From contig OU612069.1 of the NCBI GenBank assembly GCA_914767715.1, forward strand, positions 20,023,387 to 20,087,386: a stretch of DNA of 64,000 bases, read 5' to 3'. Position numbers and translations under genes: made by a program. Position 1 is the first letter of the stretch; every line of letters begins with the position of its first letter. The stretch is from Membranipora membranacea (lineage: Eukaryota > Bryozoa > Gymnolaemata > Cheilostomatida > Membraniporidae). The notes beneath the pieces were generated by a model. That model was not told the origin of the DNA. It saw only the letters and a program-made list of their open reading frames with translations, and did not search any database. Below, one piece after another: positions 47,901 to 59,900 of this stretch.

Positions 47901-50900
47901 CTTACTTAGTGATTCAATTAGATAAATTGGTTCCCAGATCGCTCATTCAGAATGTATATAGGTATATCAATGAGTGAGCGATTAAAGAGCGAGACCCCTA
48001 GCAGGTCTCACTCACTCACTCACTGAGTGAGCGATCATATTGTTATTTTAGCTGATACTAATTGAAAGACTCCCCTGATTGGTGGGAAGAAGAGGAGCCA
48101 AGCCAGGATATGGGACTTTCAGGCAATTACATTCAACCTTCGAATTGCCTAACTTCTGATAAATAGAAGTACTTTTAGGGCTGGTGTTGATTTGTTTAAT
48201 GACCTACAATTGGCTCTTCTTCTCTCACATTGACTAATCAACAATGTCGAAGAAAAATTGTTTCACTCATAAGCAGTTTCTACTTCAAAACCAGTATGCC
48301 TTGTCCAAATAGAGTTTCTTGTGTTTATCATTCAATCAGTGGGCAGGGACAGATTATAATAATTGTCGAAACTCACACCATATATGAATTTGATTTACAC
48401 AAGTGTCCAGAAATGTTTTGCCTCACCAATGGTTGGCTCTTATTGTCCGATAGGTTGAAGAAAGCCAATGACAGAACAATTATTGGTCTTTCCTGGGAGT
48501 ACCTTTTGATGTTATATAGTGTTGCTTTAACTACATCTCAATAGCTACTTTCAGTGTCCTGGCATCGCATTCTTTCCCCACCCAATATCCCATCAGATCA
48601 GAGAAAATACATAGGCCTAAGCTAGTTCTCACCTGTTTCACATTTCACACCTGTGAACCCTGGAAGGCAGATACATCGTTCACCAACACATGTCCCTCCA
48701 TTAGGACATTTTGGCCAGAGTGCGCAGTTAGGACTAAGGTCTAAAGAAATATAAAGCCAATCATTATTATATCTTTTCTGGATTTTCTATGTCATATATG
48801 GTAGGTGATGCCAAATGGTGAATGAGCTTATATCCCAGATGAGCATCATGACAAAGACAAAATTAAAGCTAACATAGCTATATATATATAGCTATATATA
48901 TATAATGGTTAACAATGCTGGTTGAAAAAATTATTTTTGCAGTCCGAACACTAAATAAAGGTGTTTGAATGGCACGGCCGCCGTGTCTGGTACCAAATTT
49001 CTCTCAGTATGCTGGAAGGCCAGATACCCCTGGGGTACAACACCTAGTAGTCAACAAACTGCAACAGGTTAGAACCAAGGAGCTTCAACACGCATATTAT
49101 GTTTTAGAATGCAGGCACTGAGCCACCTCCTAGTAGTTAACATAGCAATATAAATCACCGATATCCAGATTCTTAACAATCATTGGTTGAACGGCGTTAG
49201 CAAATCAATTGCTCATTTTGCTGAATTTTCCACGAGGCATATTTTCAGATGGGAAAATAATGTAACTCAGCTCACTCAAGATAATTCTTCATCATTAGGA
49301 CTAACTGGCAATACTGCTACTTGTCTCCTGGTCAGCTTGTGAAGTTTGACCAACAACACCCAAATCAGCAGGTAGCCAACTCAAGTGATCTGGTGACGAT
49401 CGAGCACAGCACCATGTGACATTTAATCAACAACACCTGAATCAGGTAGTCAACCCTGATGACGATCCGATCCGATCTGATGACAATTGAACACAGCACC
49501 ATGTGACATGAATCTGCTGCAGTGATATTTGACCTCTTATCCAACTTATACGCCGGTTAATGCCGACTATCACCACCTCATGCTTCATTCATAGTCATTC
49601 ATGAGAACAAGCCTCACAATCGTCCACAGACGAAGCAGAGCTTGGAGCTTGAGAACTCTCCCCTATTTTAGGTCAGCCTGGTGGTGGTCAGAAGGTGAAG
49701 GACTGATGAAAAAATCCACGAATATCTCAGTTAAAAACTTCTGACTTCATTCTAACAGCTTGATTCTGTAGGTCAGTTTGATCAAGAGGCTTTCTTCCTT
49801 GATCCAATCAATCAGTCTTACCGGATACAATCAGATTATAAGTAGGGAGTCTTGGACAAACTCTCTGCTGCGGAGATTTCATGTAGTTTTAAATTGTAAG
49901 TTACAGAAAATATGATGAAAATATCCCAAACTAAAATTATAACGCAATCCAATATTTGATCAGCGTATTTCGTGAAGTTGGTCACTTTTCCTTGAAACAT
50001 GATTCATAAGCATACAGCGATTTGTGATTGGGACCCACACTGTCATTTCATTATGATAAGAAACAAGTGTTATTGCAATCTATATCAACAGAAGAACTAC
50101 AAAACTCCAGCAAAGCAGTTAGGGATAACTCTCAAAGGAAGATCAAATTCCAGTTTTCAGTTCTGACCAAAGGTAGACCTGGTTAATTTAGGCAATACTC
50201 ATCCAATCCAATACACGGTTTAATCTATGATCAGCTCACCAATACAAGAGAGCTCTGCGTGTATTCATGAGGCGCTTGGACAATGAATGAAACCAAAGTG
50301 TGTTAACAAGCATACCAAATTTGAATTCTACGAGTTTCTTGTGATCATGTCTCCAAGCCAGGACTGTATTGTCATCGATCCATATTGGAGAGGAAATGTT
50401 TTCCAAGACACACCAATCTGTTTCCATTTCAAACCCAGCCATATCCTCTTCATGACTACAAGCACTTTCCCTCACTGTCAAAGTGGAAAGTTCATAATGT
50501 CAATATAGGAAGTTCATAATGCATTGCATGAGTATCGATGGGAAATTTTCAATTAAAGGGTAATGATTGGGTGTTGAGAAGAATACAATAAAATCTTTAA
50601 TACCTAAGTAACCACTATATATTCTTTGACATCTTATTATAGGTAAGAGAAAAGTATGACAAATGCAGTAATATAAACTGATCAGATTGAAAATCTTAGG
50701 TTTTTTGTTAGCTAAGTACATGTTGATGTTTGATCCAGTTTGCCTTCATTGAGATTTGCTCTCCTCCCAGCCGAAAGCCAGGAGGAATTCATCCCAAGTG
50801 CAGACATACTGGAACAAACTTGGTCTAATCACACTAACACTAACACTATCAGGATTTGTAGCGATGATCTATTGATTGAGTCCACTATAGTCATTCGGTT

Positions 50901-53900
50901 GTCAAACTTTATTCATCTGATGGTTATGATGCTACATGAAATAACTCATGATCTATCATTCAGAGATGTACATGCAACAGTGTTAATTGTGGGTCTAGTA
51001 TCAATCTCAACTTTGTGCGATCAGGCATGGCTCATGATCGCTGTGCAGTGCACGGAAATTGTGACAATGTTGTACAGGATTGTGAAATGTTTGCCAAATA
51101 TTGTCATTGATAGAGACTATCTATACTAAGTAATCATATCACAAAGTGAATGTTTCTCTTGGCCATAGAGATAGAGCTAAATATAAACCTAGACCGCTCT
51201 TGGGAGTCGTCCCACTTCTTGCCAATCGCCTGTATATAAGAAGACAGTGGTAGGGTTTTTCAAGAAGGGGCTTAATTGGAATAGCTGAAAAACTAACCCA
51301 AATATCCTTACTACTATCCGGGTGTAACTGGATTTTTTCTGGACATTGATATTAATTAAGATAACAGGCTATCCCTACTACTGATGGTGGTCAACCAATA
51401 AAAACTAAACATCTTTTGTGTCGATGTCTATGCTCTTGGCACGCCAAGGGGCATTGGATACATCATTGCCTTGCATAATGTGGAGTCTCTACATGCCAAG
51501 CTGTACAATTATTTGGTCTTTTGATTGAGGTTTCCAGGATTTGCAAATTATTATTTGTAAAAGTCGCAAATTATTTATTTGTAAAATTATCTGCTGATGG
51601 TCGACTGCATATTATAAAATGCAGTCAAACCGTAATTTGGACCATCATCGAGCGACTCACATATTCTACCTTTTCTACATCCAATGATTATCTTACAACG
51701 ACCATTGCAAACTCATTACATACCCATTGCATATCAATTATGACCAAGCAATCGAATATGACCATTGCATATCAATGCAAACTCATAGCAATGAACAAAA
51801 AAATAGGACATTATTGAATGATATAAACGATTTCTCAGCACAAAAACCTAGGGTTTAGAAGGGTCTAGATGTTATCTCCCCTGTGACAGATTGAAGCTAA
51901 AATGATGATTCAATGACAATATAACAGTAATTCTAGCCCTGGCTCGCCTAGAACAGTGCCAAGGCTGCTATACTTACACCATAAGCTATCACAAAACAGC
52001 ATTGGTCAAAGATAGTCTAGTCAAAGATATTTTAGTTTTAATCTGTTACGGGGAAGATAACATACTCGATTGCTAAATGTAAATCAGTCATTACTGTTTG
52101 CTAGGGCATAGTTTATGGGAGTCCTACACATGACATTAAATTCTTCCTTATCAATATGAACAAACTTTCATGATGTGTTTGGGGCCAAATAGAGCACATC
52201 TACAGAATCAGAATTGGTTGATCTATCAACCTAGATAGGGATGGGTGAAATTGAATCCTGAACTAGAGCCCCTCTTTTAAGTGGTTGTGAAGGTATCAGG
52301 TTTTTGGTATCATTCTGGAGTTCTCAGTCTAATTTAGAAAACTGCTGTAAGGTTTATCAATAGCAAATGGCCGGGTTTCAACTGATTTTCACTCAAAGTT
52401 AAGATTGCAAGGTACTAAAAAGGTTCTAGTTTGTATATAGTTATTACGATCATTAAAATACTACCTTTTTAGTTAGTACCTTCACAACTCAACTTTGAAT
52501 GAAAATGAGTTGATACTGTTCCATGTGTTGTTAATGAACCTTGTAGCAGTTTTCTCAATTAGACTGAGAACTCCAGATTGATACCAAAAACCTGATTCCT
52601 TCATAATCACTTTAAGTCTATGCGATACTTTGACAACTTAGGGCGTAAATGATTGATCGTTATACTAGTACTTGACAAAGAAACTCACATCCAGATTTAA
52701 GGTCCACTGTGTAGACATGGGCATATGACCGTGCATATTCTGCGATTACAGCAACTTCTGGATAGAAGGGGTTCATTGACATACCATAGCTTCTGCCTTG
52801 TATACCAAACTCAGATACACCATGAAACTTTGCAGCAGTTTCCATATATTTTCCATTTTCTGGATAGCTGCAGTAGTAAATCATAATATATATTGTGAAA
52901 ATATAATATATATAAAATTGTGTAACAACTGTAACATATCTTATTCGCTTCTTGCATTGATCGGCGTGAAATAAAGCTCATAATAAAACATATATAAATA
53001 GTACATAGAATTATGTATAGAATGATTAATCGACTCATTATGTTAAAATGACAGATAAATTGTCGAGTTAACTGTGACTTTAAGACAGAATTTGGACAAG
53101 GATGCAAAGCCATTCGAATACCCATGTAATCCCCATCCGATATCTGACATACCTCACCAACGGCTCATAGTTATCTTTATACGTGAGCGCCATCTTATCC
53201 ATGATATCAGTAAAATTGTACTTATTGATACCTGTAAGCAAAGAATGATTTGCAACCTCAAAAACAAACAGTGAAGCTTTACCTATGCAGTCAACTGGAT
53301 TTGTGTTTTCAGATATGTAAATCAATAGCATACACATATTATGGTGATTTAAGACATCGAAATTTGCAAGATTCCGTTGATTGTATTACTATATTTTGTT
53401 ATCCATGTTAACCATTCAAGATCTTTTCTGACATCAGCTCATACCACCAGAAATCATGTGACAAAATCTCAAACATGAGTTATGAACGTAAGGCCAAATG
53501 CCAGCAAACAAGAGTAACAATTTAAAAAATATATCATGGTGCTACTTTTGAGATAAAAAGACACACTTTTAATATGAAAAAACTTCTGCCCTTTATTGAA
53601 CAAACTACTTTAACCGGCACAGAACAACCTACTCTTTATACAGAGTGAATCGATGTTGACCCTTGAGATGCCCAATGTTATTTGCCAAAGTAACAAGCAT
53701 TTTATATTTATGATCTCGCATAGCTAATGTTAACATTATATCAATTGTATTGATTACCAGTGACCTTGATATTGTCATCTCAGCAGACAGCAATCAAAAC
53801 TCAAAGTGGGCTCATTTACGTGTTAAAGCTGTTTTTAGCATGACCAAGCACCAAAACACAAATGTATCTAATACTAAATATTTCATTTAGTAAAGCCTAA

Positions 53901-56900
53901 TATCTATCAATCAATCACATACAGTAAAGCTTGCTCTTCCAACTAATTATTATTTCCGTACACATATATATATATATAAATTTCTTTTTTCTTTATGATG
54001 TCAAAAAGTTGTTATTTTCATTTGTTTATAACATACCTTTAATTATGAAAACCTCAATAAAAACATTTATAATAATAAAATAATAATAAACCAAATGCCA
54101 CTTACCAAATTGGATTTTATGGTATACTATCAGACCTTCTCCTCTCACCAAAGAGCCAGTGTACTGTGGAGGTGGCTCCTTGACAGTAACATACATCCTG
54201 CTATAGGGTAGTACCTGCCAATATTCCATCTGTGGGCCACTGACATATATCCCCTGTCATAAAAACAAACAAAGAGTACTTATTCATTATCATGTATATA
54301 CTTAAAGGCTATACCAAAAGACCAAACACGTTTTATCACCAGTGGGTTTGTTACATGTGACGGAACAATTGAGATAATGTTGTGATGCCCTTGTTATCAG
54401 GTGCAATCTAATTTCTGAGTAACCCATTCCTCAGTTTTAAATTTGTGCACTGAATGATGATTTTCATGTCATAATTTCCCAAGAAAATCTAGAAGAACTA
54501 GATCTAGATCTAGAAGCGGTAATAACTAATAAATGACCGTCATAATCTCCCGGAAACCTGACTGTCCAGAATACATGTATATAATATATGTTTTCTTTTA
54601 TGCAGTGATATCAGCACTCCTCATCAAACTAACTATTCATTACACTACTAGGTAGCAGCATGTAGTAACAGGGCTACGTGGTGCAATAGGTTATTGGGTT
54701 GGTTAGGGATAGACACGCTGTACTGGTTCAAATCCCTCTGGAGACGCATTTTAGTTGTGTGACGGGAAATATATTTTTATGAAGGTGAAAATGGTGATTG
54801 AGTGAAGGGAAGCTCGACAACAAAATGCAAGTAATAGGGGAGAGGAGAAGTGTCTCCTTGGTTTCAGACGGTTTGGTGTCATGTACGTGATATGAAACAT
54901 CAATGACCAGGGCTCCCAACTAAATTTGTCGAGAAAAAGTAGATTTTGTTGGGTTTGTAGATGGCTTGACAGTTATTTTGGGCAGCAAGCCCGTGGCACA
55001 CGGGTAGGGTGCGGGAGGGGGCGCTAGAAGGATGGGTCTGTGGCTTGACCTCCCCTGAGGGTTATACCTGAAACCATAAGCTTATGCACAAAAACTTTTA
55101 AGGTGGTGAGATTTGATTGTAATCATAGCTATGAGCTTGAACATGAATAATTATTGAACAGAGATCGGAAAATTCAGCATCAGTTTACAGCAAATGATTA
55201 ATACCTATTATCCATCATGATCATTGGAATAAGGCCATCCAAATGATTTTTTTTTCTTCTTTTCAGTGCAACGTTGTTATCAAACATGAATACATGTTAA
55301 ACTTTTCTGCTCACTGACCTTTTTGTCGATTGCGAACACCATCAGTTTCTTCTCCTCAATGTACAGAAAGCTTGAGATGAGCATGGATTTGTCAGAATAG
55401 TGCATATTAAGAGGCGCCAAATGTCCACAATTTCCTGCCAACAAACCATAGGCTGAGTCATGATTAAACAAACATTGAGATATCCCCTTCCTTGTCAGTT
55501 TTGAAGTGAGCAGATTAAAGCAGAACAATCTCACAACATTATACCAAGCCAACCTAGTCTTAGCCAATGTGTTGGCCCTGATGATTGGCTGTTGGATAGG
55601 AAAACAATCAAAAACCCACAAAATAGAGCCAGCAAATTGCTAACCTAGTCCCCATGGGTATTCACCATTTCTCATTGCTGCTTTGATATTCACTTTCTAT
55701 TTGAAGTCTCAGTTGCTCCATGGTCAAGTCAGAACACAATCCATACAGACTGTAGCAGAGGCTAAACCCAATAGGCTGACGTGTTCCCGGATGTTGTTGC
55801 CTTCTCACTCATCTTATTTGAAGTAATAGCCCAAAATTAGTAAGTAGAGCTTCCAGGCAACTTTCTCGCAGGACAGGACTCCATTTGTATTTGTAAGGGA
55901 AAGTGTTTAATAAATGCTACTGACAAAACTGACTGTGGATGACTGGCTGAGTGAAGTCATTATACAAAGGCTAGCTGTAAGGATGTTAAAAACACCTTAG
56001 CCAACATGCGTTAAGCATTGTCTGATTGCGGCTACCCGGCCATAATGCCATGGTCAAAATGCCATAGAGGCAAAATGCCAGTGAGCATAATGCCACTGCT
56101 ATAACGCAGGAGCTATAATGGTGATAGGTGATAATACCACTGTACACTGTATTGGTGTTATCACCTATGGCATTATGGCTCTGGCAATAATGGCAGTGAC
56201 GTTATGCTCACTGGCATTTTGTCTCTATGGCAGTTTGACCATGGCATTTTGTCACGGAATCAAGATTGTGTGTGTGAAAAACCATAACATTCGACATCAT
56301 TCAAAACCACAATTCCAAAATGGAACGGAAACTCACCAAATAAGGTGAGCACATGTCTGTCCCTGATTCTTCTCACACAAGTGGCTGAGTCTATGAAGAG
56401 GACATCACCATTAGTAAGGCTGTGCAGGTGTTCTGGTTTTGTCAATGATGCAGTAATGACAGCAGAATCATCAGAGTGGGTCGGACCATCATCGTGCATA
56501 CAGTCAAACTTACATGCAGGCACACGGGTCTTTACACAATCACCGGCAACAGCTACGAATTGATGAATACGGCAGTAGGTATGTCCATTTATCATCATTG
56601 TCATCGTTTAAAATATTTTTGTGGACACAGCTCACGGAGAAAAATTGAGAGCTGCTGTAATACCCGGAAGACCTCATGTCAAAGTCTTTTCATCTTATTT
56701 TGAGGAACGAATTTCTTTGTTACTTTGCTGCTGGGTACTCTAGCTATGCTACATTCAGTTATTTCTAAGCTTAGTTGGAAATAATTAAGTTACTTTGGCG
56801 TTCTTGCTCTCAATGGCGGAAAGTTGATATTAAATTGTTAGACTTCTCTGTAAGAAAAAGAACAAAAATAACTCATTTGTAGCTACATTCAGTTATTTCT

Positions 56901-59900
56901 AAGCTTAGTTGGAAATAATTAAGTTACTTTGGCGTTCTTGCTCTCAATGGCGGAAAGTTGATATTAAATTGTTAGACTTCTCTGTAAGAAAAAGAACAAA
57001 AATAACTCACTTGTAGCTCTTGACGCCAGATCGTTTAATGGTAATCTCACTATGCACCCAACGTTTCTCGCCACCATCCCAAGCAGTAAGAAGTTATGAT
57101 TCATCCGGTCTAGCTGCAATCAAATCAGGTTATCAGGTTAAGCCTGGCGGTTAGCGGGTTGGATCATCGATCTGACGACTGGGGTTCGATTCCCGTGCAT
57201 GTCAACTGGTGATACCTGAGAAGCCAAGTTCGGTAGGGTGTTCCAATGAGTACCAGCTCTTCATGCAATGTAGGTTCTCGTTAGTCAGGGTTGGCCATGA
57301 AGTGCTTGAACCCAGTGACCGGGCGGTAATGATGCAGTGTTCACTGTTTAGAAGTACCCATTGTACGTTACATTAAGCGGTATATAAATGAACTCATTAT
57401 AATTTACCATACAAAATTTTTGAAGCGAATCGCACTGATTACTTCAACATATTTCCAAGTTTTGTCACAATGCTACATTGATACAAACCTTAATGTTGCA
57501 TCATGTCGCATGCCAAGAAAAAGATGGCACCATTGTGGACAACAAGCCATATAAGTTCAAGCTGGTTTAAACTTATTGCCTGCAAATACATGGTCAAATT
57601 GTTGTGACCATTAGTTTGAGAACATATATCCCAAAGAAATTGAATCATTCATTGCATGCATAACAGTCAAGGACGAGATCAAGTTTAATCAAATTGCCTG
57701 CATTCCAGTTGCTCCCTTCCACTGGCCACGCCGCAGGGTTCAAGAATTAACTACCAATCCATTGGGATTGTCGTGATAAATGCCCATGCCACGTCTGTGG
57801 CACATGTCCTGATAAAAAAACAAATGTCCACCTAATGTCCACCTGGGAGCAGACTTTCTTGGTCCCTTTGCCTGTGGCGTGACCTGTGGATCGGGAACAA
57901 CTCGGTATGCAGGCAAAGGGACCAAACTTGGGCTAGTCAGAGACTACAGAGCTTGGCTTGACCATGCTGCCAAATTACATTGTACATTGTTTAAAGCTGG
58001 AACTTCTTGTGAGAACAAGGAGTTGGAGACTTGGTGAGATACAGCCTAATATTTGATAGAGTGATCACTGTTTGTGACTGTGTTCCCTTTGTTGGAAGAA
58101 GCAATGAAAGCCTCACTAGGATTACATGAAGTAGTTTTCGGTCATCAATTCCCAATGGCACAGTTAGTTTGACTTGGTGAGCTTTGATTCGAGTTAGTGA
58201 ACCACTTCTGCAAGTGGAAGGTTTTGTGCAGAAATAACATACCAGAATTATTGCCGTATTATTTTAGTTGTCAATAGGCGGGTTAGCATCTATCTAGCCT
58301 CACTTTACAGGGAGTGGGAGGTGGGAGATGGAAAGCTGGTAAATACTGAAACCATGCTGTCAGAAAAACCTCACCATCAGAGGCTAGCTTTTACTTTACT
58401 CCACTGACATTAATGCTCTTTTGTCATGAGGGGACAGGTCCTTAGCTTAGAAAAGATTCCGTTTTCTTCAGACTATTCAGAAATTGATTGACACTAATTA
58501 ATCTAACTTGCAGCAGCAGAAGGTAGCGCTAGTATTACATTTTCAGTTAAACAGAATCGATGGAGAGTGGGTAGGAAAGCTCAGTTGCATAACAAGGTTG
58601 TGTATCACAGGCTGTCGTAACAACATTAGTAATATGAATGAATCGACTAAGAGAGCCACGCACATCAGATGTGCGTGGTTCGCTTGGTTGATAACTATGG
58701 TCCCATGCTTCGAATGAGTTGTCCACTCCCTCATCAAGTGGAGGATGCCTACGATTTCCATGATTATAAAACTTCAAAAAGAACTGCTGTGGCCGGGATT
58801 CATCTACGACGCCGGTTTCACAATATGAATGGATAATCGCAACCAATGCGAACAGTAGTTAACCTAAATGCTATTCCCATGTATCAATTTGCCTTCAATT
58901 GGATGTCACATCGACATATGGAAGCATAGTGATAGTCAAACCAGAGTCTAGATCAAGCCATGGTAAGATTCTTGTGAGGAACAAGTATATTGTGCTGGCA
59001 CAGCACTAGATTTTGATACCTCACAGGTGCCATTGGTGTTAAAGGTGGGCAAATTCTAACGCTTCACTAATTTTTATCCAAAAGTGCTATAGATTTTATC
59101 AGAGTCAAAATATTGCATATCTACTGCAGTCCTAGCTGCTCGACTATATATTGCTTCGGTCCTTCTGTTGTCTTTAAGCAGTAACTTGTACCCATGAATT
59201 TCAGCTAGGAGTAGGAGGTGGCTCGGTTGGTTAGAGTGGCGTACCTTCAGCATGCAAATGATGAAGGCTGTTGGTTTGAATCCCACTGCAGTTCACTAAT
59301 TACTGGAATTTGTTTGACCCCTTAGTGTGCTCCGACCTGCCTTCAAACTGAGAGCATAATGGCGCAGACATTGCAGCTTAACCCCTAAGGTACCAACTAT
59401 TTTGCCACCAATTCTTCGCAATTTTAACTAACATTTTAACCAACATAATAGGTTTATAAATGACATATCTTACCACCATGCCGTGATTGGTGACTCTTTC
59501 TTGTGAAGTTCCACCTATTATGTTAGTGTTGTGATAATATCTCATGGACCTATATTTCACTCTCCAATGATCAGAACTGGCAGTGTACCTAAAGTTTGAA
59601 ACAAACAGCAGGGCCATAGAATAGGAAAATGTCAGGGGAGGCGAAAGTTCTTGAGGTTGTGAAATAAAACAAGGCTGGGTATTGTAAGCTCCTCTTGAGT
59701 TACTAAGCCTCCATATAGACAGTTTTCAGAGCTCTGATTTAGGCCTCAATTCGGAGCTGTCCTCTCTCCAGTTTGGTACTTTTAACCTACGCCGCATAGG
59801 AAAAACGTGCTGAAAAGAGGGTTATCTTGAAAACCGCTTATAATAGGATAAAAATTATTTTTGATTCAGATTCTGCAACAATGAAAACTCATATGGGCAT

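Noticed and set aside
50740-51129. 129-codon plus-strand frame in P3 intron 8
   Set aside because: Hydrophobic low-information translation with no splice context, paralogue or recognisable domain.
57142-57215. Candidate tRNA gene
   Set aside because: A and B boxes are present, but the acceptor stem does not pair and the sequence continues into a body shared with 20160-20425, so it is a SINE.
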